A DNA stretch of 64,000 bases from Isoetes taiwanensis (GCA_021234155.1 JAJEKV010000030.1:15740003-15804002), one strand, 5' to 3'; positions 23,301-35,610 are shown, numbered from the stretch's first letter. The notes: generated by a model not told the origin, from the sequence alone. Program-made: numbers and translations.

Positions 23301-24002
23301 TTCTATTTTTGAAACAAACGTTCTCTAAATAATTCTGCATTACAATCTGGAATTGTGCCTTCAAATTTTGCAGATTGCTGGGGATTTAATACATTTGACA
23401 GGTTATGCTGTCTCAAATCAAAATAATGTCATTCATCCCACAGCCATAATTGGTTCGAAATCTACGGTGAGGTTGATCTTAATGCTATATAAGCACATGT
23501 TAATTTTAGCATAATGGTTGACGTGCAAATACTTATAGGTAGGACCTTATTGTATCCTCGGAGAAGGATCCCAATTAGGAGATAAATGCAGTGTCAAAAG
23601 ATCTGTTGTTGGGCGTCACTGTAGAATTGGATCTAACGTAAAGGTATCACAAACTGCATCTTTGAGGAGTCAAAAGGTTTAGCTTCTGACATGTGTTACT
23701 ATTTTTCTTTGTTTCAGATTATAAATTCTGTTGTAATGGATCACGTGACTCTGGAAGATGGCTGCCTCGTCCAAGGCTCAGTATTATGCAGCAATTGTCA
23801 TATGCAAGAACGAGCTGTCTTAAAAGATTGCCAGGTTTTCTTAATCTGAATATTGAACAACATTAACAATAGAGTAATCCATAAGCTTCTGTTGGGTAAT
23901 GACATTGGACTTCAATGCGGTTTGCAGGTGGGTCCTGGATATACTATTGGTATTGGATCAGAACATCGTGCCGAAGCTTTAGCAAAAAAGGAAAAGCCCT
24001 AA
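20381..24002 (+). CDS. Translation initiation factor eIF2B subunit gamma, 13 recognised exons
   Basis: Cytosolic eIF2B is the GDP/GTP exchange factor for eIF2; the gamma subunit works with epsilon in the catalytic subcomplex. Exons placed by phase and splice sites: 20381-20458, 20534-20629, 20994-21071, 21131-21211, 21291-21507, 21588-21646, 21747-21796, 21903-21990, 23057-23206, 23374-23466, 23539-23643, 23718-23834, 23928-24002. They join in frame to 428 residues. The N-terminal nucleotidyltransferase-like domain starts FQAVVLAGGISKKLYPLASK, then DVPKALLPVGNRPVLSYVLE, NCGTADALR, VVSGDLVCDIPLGAVAALHR and LLPYLVRSHM. The C-terminal left-handed beta-helix hexapeptide domain includes IHPTAIIGSKSTVGPYCILG, GDKCSVKRSVVGRHCRIGSN, NSVVMDHVTLEDGC and VLKDCQVGPGYTIGIGSEH. 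The start ATG at 20381 has a second in-frame ATG at 20393. Plant homologues are roughly 25-35 residues longer, in a linker that would fall in the 1,066-bp intron at 21991-23056; that exon is not confidently placed. Confidence 0.93.
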
Positions 24003-24739
24003 TTTTGTGGCTAATTATTACAATCTTTGTACATGATGAGATAAAGAAAAGTCAAACATAATTTGCTGAACTGGATTCATTCAATTTCATTTCTATGAAT
24101 AAAGTGTTCAATATGACACTAGATAATAAATGTTCAGGACTGGCGATGACTCAATAAAAAAGTCAGGTTGAGGCAAGGCTGTTGCATTGGGATCTCGACT
24201 TTGTAACATGGGCAAAAAGAATTGAAGCCTTTGCACGAAAGAAATTTTTAATCTTATCAGAGGTGTATTTCCCAAAACCATTGTGCTTGCAGGATCATCC
24301 CAACAGATTCAATGAGCATAGGTACGATCTATATTAGCTAACTATGCCGACTTTTTTCTTTATATTGTACTTCTGCTTGCTTTCTGATTTATTGTTTTTA
24401 TTGTGCCTTTCTTCTTGGACTGGGCTGTAGAGTGGGAAGGAAATGATCGTAGTAAACTGGGATGTTATTTCCCGTGTTTAAAAACACATTGATGCCTTCT
24501 GCGTCCTATTGTCTTCCCTTTACTAATTTCATGAACACCTGTTTCGTGTGTCACCCATTCATTTCGAAAAATTCTTATTAACACAGACATTCTTTTAGTT
24601 ATACGGACAGGCCCGTTCACCATTTAGGGCCTGGTCACATGAGGATGTTGGCGTGACTTCTTTCATGTCAACTTGAATGCTTATAAATGGGTTGCATGTT
24701 CATTTTCAAAAGAAATGCCACGTCAAAAAAGCCATGAAC
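24003..24739. other. 3' flank of eIF2B gamma
   Basis: No gene. AATAAA-like signals near 24098 and TCAATAAAAAAGTC near 24150 are candidate polyadenylation sites for the upstream gene. Confidence 0.4.
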
Positions 24740-26060
24740 TGTGCAAAGAAACTTCCCTAATTTGGACGGTCGATCTGTCCAAGATACGAGTCAACTTGGC
24801 CAAGATTAAAATGTTGCTTGTCTCATCATCACGCCAGCCAAGAGCTCCTTCCTTCACGTACCAGGTGCAAAATGTGGAGGTGGCTCACGCCTACAAGTAT
24901 CTTTGAGCGGAGTTCCCTTTGGCCACATACCGAAACACTTCCATCTGACTATGTATCACAACGAGCTGGAAAGCACTATATACCATGTGGAGCTGTATGC
25001 CTGGGCGCATCAGTCACATTTGTTCAGAGTAGAGCCTATTCTCCTATAAGGGGTCGAGATTTGGGGTCCGATAATATCCTTCGCCAACTGGAATGACTTA
25101 GAGCAGGTGCAGAAAGCCTTCTTAGCTCGCACACTTGGGGTAAAGTTTACAAGAAAGTGGTCAGTATGGGCGATGCTCGTCTCTCCAATCTTGCTATCAT
25201 AGCACTGGGGACACAATGCCTCAAAGCATGTTGGAATGAGAAATGGATCCAATAGTTCTCACAATAGAATGTGCAGGGGCAACGTTGCATATAGGTCCAA
25301 ACTGAAGAGGACTACCACCATTTGCTGTAATACCTTGATGTTTGCTTCATTAACAAACTCTGGGATGCAAGTGCCCTAGAACAGGTTAAAAATAACACGC
25401 TACAAACAGCAGATCAATCCTACGGTAATACGAGGTCTACAATGTTATCTGCGTATACATCTATCCATGAAGAAGCACAGACTGATAACTTCCATTCGAA
25501 CGGGAGTGCATCGCCTCCATCATTGAGATAAGCAGATGGATTCAGGAGGCATGCTAGGGCAGGATTTGCCAATGCTGCCAGCAGGGAGCCATTGAGGATG
25601 AATGCCATGCATTTCAAAACCATCCAGCATATGACCATGTACAGGCACGTCATGTTCAATTAGTCCTGCTTAATCAGGTACTAGGTGTGCTGCTAGATAC
25701 GGCCCCTATGCGCTTACTGGTGCCATATCTTCAAGAGATCATGGATACGTGCCACTCAATATCCTCTGACATAACACAAAGTTGTACCTTAATACATCAT
25801 TGTATAACTTTGTACAATTTGTTAATATGCCTATCACAGCCAAGGTCTTTCCCTCGAAAATACTTTGTGGAAGAGTTTTTTAATCGTGATAGTAATATGC
25901 TTGTTGTTTTCTTTGTTTGGGTCCCATAGGCCAGTTGGTTTTTTTCCTGAAAAGAATTCGAGGAATTTTTTAATACTAACAGTAATACGCTCATTGTTTT
26001 CTTTGTTTGGGTCCCATAGGCCAGTTGGTCTCCATGGACGACAAAAGCACATTCTATTCT
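24740..26060 (+). mobile_element. 5'-truncated, decayed LINE (3' part of ORF2 and 3' end)
   Basis: The segment VNLAKIKMLLVSSS ... VAHAYKYL matches, by residue pattern and order, the post-RT region of the GC-rich LINE at about 32610-32730 (VNxAKTGVVLISSS ... PTYKYLGVEF). The following DNA (ACAAGTATCTTTGAGCGG..., GGTCGAGATTTGGGG, GAATGACTTAGAGC) matches 32710-32945 of that LINE. The frame is broken repeatedly. The 3' end (25800-26060) carries the family's terminal motif GGGTCCCATAGGCC twice, at about 25919 and 26009, as a roughly 90-bp tandem duplication. It ends in a CATTCTATTCTATTTTATTC tail. Much more AT-rich than its homologue. Confidence 0.75.
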
Positions 26061-27371
26061 ATTTTATTCTTTTAAAAAATGGAAGGCCTTTGCCGATTTT
26101 AGATTGCATTGATTCCTTATTTATAAAGCATGCAATGTTATGGTCGCCTTTTAAAAAATAGAAGGCCTTCGTCCACCTTTTTGTTCTTTATTCGTGGTCT
26201 AGTTTGATTTGCCACAAAAATCTATTTTTTTTTTTAAATAGAACTCTTTTTATCTTCCCCAACAAAAAAGTCTGAAAAAACCATTTGCAAACGTTATGCA
26301 ATAAGTCTGAGCTTCTCAGCTTTTGAGGTTAGCACGTCTTCTTTATTGCTATGGTTTTTGCATCAGGTATAGATCATATATCTTGATTCATTATTGTCCT
26401 TGGTTTACTCATCTTCCAATCAACGAACACTGCATTGCTTCAACATATTCTTCCACGGAGTAGCTAAACATGTTTTGCTTATTACTTGGTGCCCCTGAAA
26501 CATTTTTTAATTTTAAGTGTTCTAGGATATTCTTTAAACAAAGATGCTGCCACATTTTGGCAGCATAGAAGAGCCATGTGCACATCATATTCCTAGCTAA
26601 CATTTTGCTTGATATCTGTGCATGAGGCACCATATAACAGATCTTGAAGACATTTTGTATTGAAGACGTCTAGAAGACATCAATAATGAAGAACTAAATG
26701 AGGACTTTTGATTGAACATCATATGAGGTGTTTTGGATCAAGATTGCACTCATGAAGGCCTGAAGTTAGTGCCTGAAGACCCCTTGCCAAGTCAAAGTTT
26801 GGAAGACCCCTCAAGAAGTGATGGTACTTGCATCCCCTTATGCTATGACCACCTCACAAATTCAAAATTAAAGCTTTTTTTCCTAGTCAAAACACCACAC
26901 ACACATCATCATACATCCATCATTCATGAAAAATATAAAAAATTCCATCAAAGGTGGCTTTCTCAAGGTAAAAAAACCATATTCTCTCTTTGAAAACAAA
27001 GAGCGAGAGAAGTATGCACATTTTCCATCACAAAGCTTGAAAAGGCAAAATTGGCCCAAGCATTACGAAAATATCAAAGATTAGAAGTGCACTTGCCATT
27101 TTGACATCACACTATCCACCTCATAAAAAACATGCCACGTCACCATCACGTATCATCCACATCACACCACGCATGTCATCCACCTCATAAGGCATTTTTT
27201 TATTGGCAAAACATTCTTTGCCACTCCACTTGTTTGCGCCACATCACCACTTGTTTTGCCAAATCACCTTCTACCATGGCCACCTCATCAGATTTGAATC
27301 TTTCTTCTCCAAAAAACAAAGTGCTCATTTTCCAAAAATTATTTTTCATCCTGTAGAGCATAGAAAAATAA
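26061..27371. other. Gene-free AT-rich stretch before the LTR element
   Basis: Short chance-like open frames only. Contains A/T runs, a GAAGACxxC-rich direct repeat zone near 26640-26830, and a CA-rich zone at 27130-27290 where CCACATCACC/CCACGTCACC-like motifs recur. Nothing recognised as a gene. Confidence 0.4.
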
Positions 27372-28080
27372 TGATACGATTCATTGACTATGGGAAGCTA
27401 AATAACTGCTCAACAACAGCACAACTGAAGAACAAGATCCGAATATATTATTTATCTCAGATAGAAAGATTGTATTACAATGGTTAACTGCCCAACCGGG
27501 TCCACAGGGTTATGGCAATGCAACTGGCTTAATAAACAATTTCTGGCTACTCCGCGTAGCTCTTGCGCAAGGACTAATATCCCCCCTATCCAATAGGAAG
27601 GATCGTCTTCTGAAATACATAACTGCCAATCACAAAGAAATCGCCTCAGAACGAATCAGGGATTTCCTTAGTATCAAATGGGTCAGTCTTCATCTGAGCT
27701 GATCGGCAACTCCTCTTCAAGCCTCAAGTACAGAAGGGATGCTGGTCTGCTGTGCTGGGATGCAGAAATCGGCCTCAAATTAGAGACCAGAGGGTCTGAG
27801 CAGATGGCCGGCAGGCTCTTGCATCAATTTGAATTTGGTTGTGATCCCTTTTCTCAATCTTCTAGAGTGCTTATGGGTCTGCCTCCGTCAACAATCCGCT
27901 GGGCAAATCTGATTTTCTGATGCCTGTGTTCGCCCACGATTCCCCATTCTTTGTTCGAAAGTCACTGTTCATGGTCCAAATCGTACTGCTCCATGTCGCC
28001 CCTCCCTCCTTTTTCTGTAATAGGTCGATGCTCTCCATAAATAATCGCTCTTGTCCCCCTTTTTTAAAAGAAAAGGCCCA
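27372..28080 (-). repeat. LTR copy A (3' LTR in element orientation)
   Basis: Direct counterpart of 35625-36297 with scattered substitutions and small indels. Starts TGATACG and ends GGCCCA on the plus strand. Followed by TTAGCTT, which also follows copy B, so the true end may be a few bases further. Confidence 0.75.
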
Positions 28081-28242
28081 TTAGCTTATAAATAAATAAA
28101 TCTCCCTTAAATTAGAACCTTGCCCTTTTTAATCAAAATAGTCGATGCCTTTTTGTCTCCACGACTCCATCTTGGTAATGCAACCACCTTTTATTAACAT
28201 TTCCAATAAGACTAAAGATCCCTAATTATATATGTCTCCCCC

Positions 28243-31200
28243 AGCTCCCTCTCTCTAGCGCCCTCACTCCCCTTGCATAGACCCCCTTGATTTGCCCCTT
28301 TCTGGCTTTCTCTCTCTAGGGTTTACAATCTCTCTCTAGACCCAAAACCCCCAAACCCCCAAAAGGCGCTCCACCCGCCTTTCCGAGCCCCCAAACTGGA
28401 TTCTAAGCACCCTTGAGGCTTGAGAGACCCCTCGGACTTTGGAGCCCCAAAGCCCCCACACTGCGGTAGTTGGCATGCAATAATTGTGAGTGATGTTCTA
28501 TTCTAATCTATGAGAAGCGTTGGCGTGATAGATTAGAAGCGGTGGCATGTTAAATGGTGTCGTGTTGTACAAAGCTTTGGAAAGACCTATGAGAAGATGG
28601 TGCGGTGGGTCAAAGTCAAAGTCAAAGGTGGTGGGCACCCCCTACCCGGGGTGTTCTTTGGGCTCGCTAAAGCCTTGGAGCACCCCCCGCCCACCACTTA
28701 GGGTTTCCGTTGACTAGCCCAAAAGGTGCTTTCTGCTTGGCGTTCTTGAGTCCCCAAATTCAATTCTAGGCACCCTTTCATGACCCGAGACCCCTCAAAC
28801 TTTGGGAGTCATGGCCACGAGAAGATGGGCGGCACAGGAACCAAGGCGAGGGCCCCCAGACAAACGGTCCCGATCAGCCATCATGGACGGGGAGAGTCAT
28901 CCTCCATGAAGAAGGAGGCTGGGCTAAGGCTAAGGCCCCTCGGCCGAGCCGGCCCGTAGGAAGGGATTAATTGCTTTCGGACCACATAGGAACTCCCGCC
29001 GGCAGAGAATTGGAGCCACGTCAAAGCGGGAATGGAGGCTAACATTACCATTATTGAAATTAATGAAGGTTCACCGGGGTACGGCATGGCGGTGGAGATG
29101 GAGTCCTCGGCATCCCATGTGCTCAAAAGGCAAATCGGTCGAGAAGAACAGTATCGAGCTTGGAGACCTCGCGACTGCATGTGGAAGATGGCCTTGGCCT
29201 TGCACACTTTCGAGCGGCAAGAAGCCAGGAGAGGTCACATACGCGGGCCCGCCCTGAACTCTGTGTTCTATACTCTGGACACCATGACACAGAGAGGCGC
29301 CTTAATGCAGAGGCGATGGTCGGCTGTCACCGGCCCCGGTCGGAGGGTAGAGGCAGCCACCATGGCACGGGGAGCCGCGGCCGCTCTTGCGGGACCTGAC
29401 CGGAACCGGCCGGGATCTTTTCGTGAGTAAGATCGAAGAAGCCTCCGCCCTCGACGCGTGTCTTTGGGGCTCCCGCCAGCTCGCCTGACTCAGGTTGCGC
29501 AACCTCCGGGGTTGCGGGCAACCATCCTGAGCGAGCCGGGTCTCCCTCACAGGTTCATAGTCATTTGCGGCGGTGCGGCCGGGGAGATAGCCAGCGGCGG
29601 TGGGCTCTGCAAGAGGCGTGCTCCCGACTTCCGAGGGGCGAGAAGCGGCTGGCCCGGCTATCGCCACGGCCTCCGCAGCGGCGTGCGCCCCCTGCCTTTG
29701 CGGCTCTCCGGCCACTCCCGCCATCCCCGCCACACTCCCGGTCCTCCACGCCATCCCGGCCACCACCACCACCCCGGCCCGGGGGACCGCCGCCCACCTT
29801 GGACCCTTGCAGCGGAGAACTCGGGGCCTTGGTGGAGGCCACAATCGGTAGTTCGAGGCATGCGAGCGGCCGAGGGGAGAGTCTCGCTCACAACATCGAA
29901 CACACATTTCGATCGGATGACATTCGAGGCGATTCACATTTCTCGGCGGCGGCATGGGGCACCGGTGCCGGAGCCATGCCCGCATTGTCATATTCGCGTT
30001 TGCGGATTTTGCAGTGCGTGATGCCATATTGCGCCCGAGCCCGGATGTTGAAGGGACATCCACAATGCGTGGGCCGGGACCTCACACGCGTGCGGCCGGG
30101 AGGCCGCGAGACATGAGCTTGTCGGTCGGAAGGCATGCGCCCAGCGAGGGGTGCGCGGGATTGGTTGGGCGGGATGCACATTTTAAGACGACGCTCTGCT
30201 GCGGACCCGCCCAGCCCCAACCACGGTACCGCGGCCACGCTTACTTCTACTACCCACGGCCCCCCCTTCTCTGCTCCCTACTCACCGCTCCCTCGCGGCC
30301 CACGCCCTCGGCCACATCTTTGCCTCCCGCTCCATCTACTTCTCCCTTTCGGCCCCTGCTTCCCGTCCCTCCCCAGCGACTCGGTGCGCCTTACCATCCC
30401 TGGTGACAAATAGGAATTGTGCCTCAGGGTGGTCTCATGGAATTATTCGAGGCTTCCCTTGGCGGGGGCGGTCACGAACTCAGAGTGGCGCCCGGTATGG
30501 ATCTCATCTTCCTCATGGAGACATGGGAGCATCTTTGAGCCTGAGGCTACGATTTCTTGGGTTACCAACATTTCTCGGTCTTCAATACACATGCAGGGAC
30601 GGCGGGGTCATGGTGGGTGGCTTGCTACTCTGGGACAACCTTGGCACATTCGGTTACCCTCGGAGGCAGAACGGACACTGGCCGGTGCCACGGGTTTCGT
30701 GTGCATAATACCGGTGGCAACCCTCTTTTTTTCGGCGCTGTTATTTCCCTCGCGCGAGGCGGCACCTTCTATCGCAGCGACCACCCCGTCTGCGGATAGG
30801 ATGGACCGTATGTCGATCTATATGATGACATCTGGCGGACATCGCCGATTGGGTAGAGATCGTCCTTCTTGGAATTTCAATGCGCGGACGAGGAGTAGAG
30901 CAGCCCATGCGACTTGACCCCTCGGCCGGCGATGTCCTGCGGCTTCGCCCCTTGAAGTAGCGGCCCGCGGGTCCGGATGACGGCCGGTCACTTTCGCTTT
31001 GCGGAACAATTGCTCTGCTATGTGGCATTTTGACTTGATAATTTGCAATGGCCTTTCCGCGGTGGCCGATTCGCAAGTGCACATGCGGGCCGGGGACAAT
31101 CAGGGGGGGAGGGTCTAGTCCGGTGGACTATGTGCTTGTAGTTGCGCCAAGATATGCATCTCATCGGTCGTTTAGGGTGGGCACGCAGACGGTCGGGGAT

Positions 31201-33925
31201 GAGGAGGGTCGACTTCATCACCTCCCACTTTATTTGGACCTGGTTTGGCGAGCCGGAACCTCCACTATACCAGCCCCTCACCGGTCCCTCGGTTGAGACT
31301 TCGATTATGAGTAGGCGAGAGAGGACCCTGCCGAGATGCTCATGGGCGCCCTCGGTAATTCTGCAGACCTCCACACTAGAGCAGCAGACAGACCGGTGAC
31401 TTCGCTATTACGATGATGTGCGGAGGCGGTGCTTTTGGCGGACCCCCAGCGTGCCGCTCCAGGGTCGCAACATTCCCTCGTAAACCGATGGTTTGATGCG
31501 ATTTGTAAAGAACGCAAGCGGCAGCTCCGTCACATTGCGGATCCAGGTGCCGCTTGCAGGGCCACCACCGCCGTCTGGCGCCCATCCGAAGGACACAAAG
31601 GCGCGGTACCCGCCTAGCATCGGGGAGATGTTCGACTTGGACACTCATCCTCGAACCGTTTGGCCAGAGTGCTTCAAGGCCAGCCCGACCCACGGGGGAC
31701 ATCACACCCGGCGAGGGGAACAATACTTGCGGCAGCTCTATAACCCGGCAGGGGACGCGTCGCCCATGCCCCCCTGGGATGGCCCCATTGGTTCGTGGGC
31801 CGGGGATGTTGAGGAGGGCCCCGCGCGGCTAGCTAATGGGAAGGCAGGTGACCGACCGATGGTATCGTGCGGTAAAGTTACTCAAGTGGGCGGGGCAGCC
31901 GCTTGTCCGGTCCTCACTACCCTGTTCAGCGAGCATTGCGGGGAGGGTTTCCCGACAATGGACCCTAAGCGGGGTTGTTCCCATTCACAAGGCGGGCGAC
32001 CCACACCGTCCGCCATTACCGGACGATCATGGTCGGTTCAAGATTTGCCAAACCGTTATCGGCATTCTCGGCGGCCAGTTGACCCGCCGGGCGAGGGCAA
32101 ATGGATGTCGAGCGCCCCTCACAGGCGGGGCTTTTCGACCCGCCACTCAACGATTGACCATATCTTTACGGCTGGCACCGATTGAAGATTTGGAATCATC
32201 TACTGGACTTGTACCGGCCGCTTTGTGGACTTCATAAAAGGCTTTTGATACGGTCCCGAAAGGAAAGTCGTAGGGCTAGATCAAGGCTAATCGGGCTCCC
32301 CGCTGTCTGCGTAATGCCATATACAAGGTTGTATGAGAGTTGTTTTGGCGGGATGCGTAACCGGCCAAGCATTCACCAAGAGTATCGGTCCGGCAGGGGT
32401 GCCCCCTCGCCAACACTTTTGGCCTCTACATTGATCGCTTAGAGCCCGGCTTATCGAAAGCATGGGGGGATGGCATACGCTTTTTGCACGGGTCATCCGG
32501 CCAACTCATCTATGCGGGACGATGTTGGCCTCTTTGGCCCACACCCCAAAAGCTATGCGATCTCACCGGATGCCCTAGACACATTTTGTCGCTACGGACA
32601 TGCTTGGCGTCAATCGGCCAAGACCGGGGTGGTTCTCATATCCTCTTCCGTCACCCCATGCCTCCTCGCACTCACATATCGGGGACGGCTGTGGGCGTCC
32701 GCCCACCTACAAGTACCTAGGGTGGAGTTCCCTCCTCGGCTGGGGGAGGCGTCTATCCGCTGCGGGTGTGTGGCTGGAAAGCTTTATGCCATGCGTAAGA
32801 ACAAGAGTCACCGAGGCGAGCTATATGATTGGGGCCATCGGTCACATCCGTTCAGGGCCTTTGGTCGAGCCCGTCCTTCATGCGGGGTCGAGGTTTGGGG
32901 CGATTGCGTCTCTTTGGCGACACGGAATGACTTGGAGCGGTGCAGAAGGCATTTTGGCGGGCACTTGGGGTGAAACCTTCAGGTCCCCTATCGGTTTCTG
33001 CTGCAGAAGCTGGATTCTTGCCGCCACGGGCGGCCCTTGATAGACACATCGTCTATTTTGTAAAGTGGTTACTATGGGTGATGCTCGGCCCAGACTGGGC
33101 TTACTTGCGGGCCATGAGTCCCTTGATGGCTTAGGGCCTTTGTTGGAGGGTAAGAGAGATCGATGGTTCGCCAGATGGAACGTGCGAGAGCACAGATGCG
33201 TCTGTTGGGCGCAACCCGATCGTGGCGACTGCGGGAGTACCTAGATGCTTGTTTCCTTGGCAAGCTCGGGACCCCATTGCTCTAGAGCGGTCAAAATGGC
33301 CCATTACAAGGAGCACATCAACCCCGTGTTAGCCCGGGGCCCACAGCTCTACCTGCGTTTGCCCTCGAAAAGCCGAGACTCATTGCCTCCATTCGTGACG
33401 CGGTGCCCACCATCTTCGCCGATCCGAGGCGGGCGGGTGGATTGGGGAGCCCCGCCAGACGGGCTCTGTCGATCTTTGTCAAGCGGGTGCCATTGAGGAT
33501 GAGTCTCACACTTTCCGAGTTGCCCGGCGTTGGTCAGATCCGGGGCGGATCACGCTCCCTTAATGCGGCGAGCGTGCCCTTGCATTCGGCCGATGAACAC
33601 ACCTGCCGTCGATGCGTGCCACGGGGTCATACATCCGGGAGGTGCTTGGACCTCGCGAGGTCACCTTTGCCCCCCTTTGCTGTCCGTGACTAGGCACTCA
33701 CGGGGGTGGTGCATATTTGTATATATTGGGATGTTTACGCATTTTATATGATTAGCACAGGTTTGTCTAGGGTGATTCTTTGCCCACGGTTTTCCCTCGA
33801 AAAAACCCGTGAGGGGGTTTTAATCCGGGCGATGTCCGCTTCTTTGCGTTTTTTGTATTGGGTCCCATAGACCGATTGGTCTCCGTGGACGATAAAAGTA
33901 CATTCCTTCCTTCCTTCCTTCCCAA
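28243..33925 (+). mobile_element. GC-rich decayed LINE inserted in the LTR element
   Basis: The boundaries come from comparison with 37990-38290, where the flanking sequences 28100-28242 and 33926-34050 are contiguous. Broken plus-strand frames show an endonuclease-like start (VSWNY-GLPLAGAVTNSEWRPVW, 30420-30500) with LETW-like and GGVACY-like segments. The RT region at 31,930-32,560 has VVPIHKAGDP, an RTIM-like segment, FRPxHSTIDHIFT, FIKAFDTV and LIYADDV. After it come NPAKTGVVLISSS and PTYKYLGVEF (32610-32730). The order matches the intact LINE at 60-64 kb. Frameshifts are numerous and no ORF longer than about 250 codons is credible as coding. The 5' part (28330-28815) contains two diverged copies of a CCCAAAAGG-GCTT unit about 370 bp apart. 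The 3' end has GGGTCCCATAGACC and a (TTCC)n tail at 33903-33924. Composition is visibly much richer in G+C than everything around it. Confidence 0.8.
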
Positions 33926-34192
33926 TGGCTATCCCTTGCCTTTGATATTATGCAATAACCATTAACATGTAATGTTTGCCATATTTTGCCATGCCACATA
34001 ACCCTGGCGCCGTGGACCACTCCCTCCGTGTTTTACTCCGTATAAATCCATCCCTTCTCAAAAAGATCGCTCATGATCGTCCGGGTACGCTCTAATTTGG
34101 GCCATCTCTTCTCAAAGTGGTTGTTCCACGTTCAACGTACACCTGGAAGTTTCTCAACCCTATGAACTCAAAAAACAATTATATATGTTATT
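33926..34192. other. LTR-element interior after the LINE insertion
   Basis: Continues the sequence interrupted at 28242 (AATGGCTATCCCTTGCC..., also contiguous at 38145 onward). No coding sequence. Confidence 0.6.
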
Positions 34193-34304
34193 GTACTTTC
34201 ACAGTACTATATATCTCTTGTACCTCCGCAGTACATTATTATCTTTCGTACCTCCGCAGTACTACTTGATTATATCTCCATGATATAATGTATCTCCGCG
34301 ATAC
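34193..34304. repeat. Array of five short hairpins with a near-constant loop
   Basis: Five inverted repeats spaced about 20-30 bp: GTACTTTCACAGTAC (34193-34207), GTACCTCCGCAGTAC (34220-34234 and 34248-34262), TATATCTCCATGATATA (34271-34287), GTATCTCCGCGATAC (34290-34304). The stem bases change together while the central CTCCGC-type loop is kept in the last four. Confidence 0.8.
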
Positions 34305-35180
34305 ATATGTAATTTTTGTCAAGCCTGCACTCTTGTTCAAGCCTATTGTGCTCCAGACACAATGCTAATCTACCAAGAGGCATTCACAATTAATGCACCA
34401 TGTTCAGGCCTATTACGTTGCAATCGTAATTACCAATCTACCATGGGTACACACAACAGAAGTATTCATTCTTTATTCCAAATAAAGAAATTCCACTTAC
34501 AAACTTTACCCATAAGTCTGTCCCATAGAAAATAATTTGAGATTCTGCATCCATTTTTCTTTTTTTTTTTTTTTTTTTTGCGTCCTTATCCTTGGCGCCC
34601 TTATTAAAGTAAAGTCCCCCAAAAAAAAAAAAAAAACTTATCACTAAGCAGACCTGCAAATAAGGTCAAGTGTTAATATAAATGACTTCTAAAGCCAAAT
34701 ATTCATATAGATGACCCCCACGGTCAATTGGCCTCTCATATCACTACGATCTGACTCCGCAATCTTAAGCAAGATGCTTTTGCGGTTCTCTATACTCAGC
34801 CAAAGGTTGGAAATTACATAGGCTCAGATGACCAATATAGACTTCTAGAAATGGCAAAAGGTTATGGCTAGTAGTTCCGATATTAGGACAAAACAGAGCT
34901 CAATGTTGTACAACAGGTGTTACTTGTCTTCAAGACAAGCTTTTTCCACGACAATCCAGCAGTTCGCATTTATTATTCCATAATTCCCCAAAGATCATAA
35001 AGTTTTCTCAATAATCCGAACTCGTTCACAACAAGTCGGTCCATATACTTCGAGCATTCTCCACGAAAGCACCGAGTTTTCTATCTCTCTCTCTCTTTTT
35101 TTTTCTCTCTGCTATTGATGCTCCAGCCTTGCTTGCACCAATAGTCGCCAAATCCACCTTACTTTCAATACCCATATATC
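34305..35180. other. LTR-element interior, no gene
   Basis: AT-rich, with a T-run at about 34559-34579 and an A-run at 34621-34636, and a CT-rich tract at about 35082-35108. No coding sequence recognised. Confidence 0.45.
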
Positions 35181-35300
35181 AGAATAGAATAGAATAGAAT
35201 AGAATAGAATAGAATAGAATAGAATAGAATAGAATAGAATAGAATAGAATATGATTTTATCGTCCACGGAGACCAACTGGCCTATGGGACCCCAGAGCAA
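35181..35300 (-). mobile_element. Extremely 5'-truncated LINE 3' end with (TATTC)14 tail
   Basis: 35181-35250 is 14 exact copies of AGAAT. 35251-35292 is the reverse complement of the LINE 3' terminus seen at 26005-26048 and 33858-33899 (plus-strand form GGGTCCCATAGGCCAGTTGG). The insertion is therefore a minus-strand LINE copy retaining only about 45 bp of the element plus a pentanucleotide tail, lodged in the LTR-element interior. Confidence 0.8.
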
Positions 35301-35610
35301 TATGCTTCTTCATCAAGCACAAAGTCTTTATCCCAAATCACACAAGTTCTTGGGCCTCCAACTCCGCTGTGGATGCCACACTCCAAAGATTCGCCTGCTT
35401 ACATATAACTTATACTTGCTCAATACTTCTTTGGCAAAGTTAAATCCAGCTGTACTTGCAGCACAAGCTTGCAAGATTCTTGACATTTCACAGCCTTGGA
35501 GTAGGATGCCAGCATTAGTTCCGTCTTCTTTGATTCAAATCAAAAGGTAGAAATTCACAATCTCGGTGATGTTCCCGCAGCCCATAGATTCCATAAGAAT
35601 CGCAACCTTC

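Noticed and set aside
29302-30238. Long overlapping open frames on both strands (up to 253 codons)
   Set aside because: They lie in the GC-rich LINE, where stop codons are rare by composition. They overlap in several frames, are Ala/Gly/Arg/Pro-rich without domain motifs, and conflict with the plus-strand LINE reading.
35181-35250. (AGAAT)14 as an independent microsatellite or satellite
   Set aside because: It directly abuts a LINE 3' terminus in the correct orientation, so it is best read as that element's tail.
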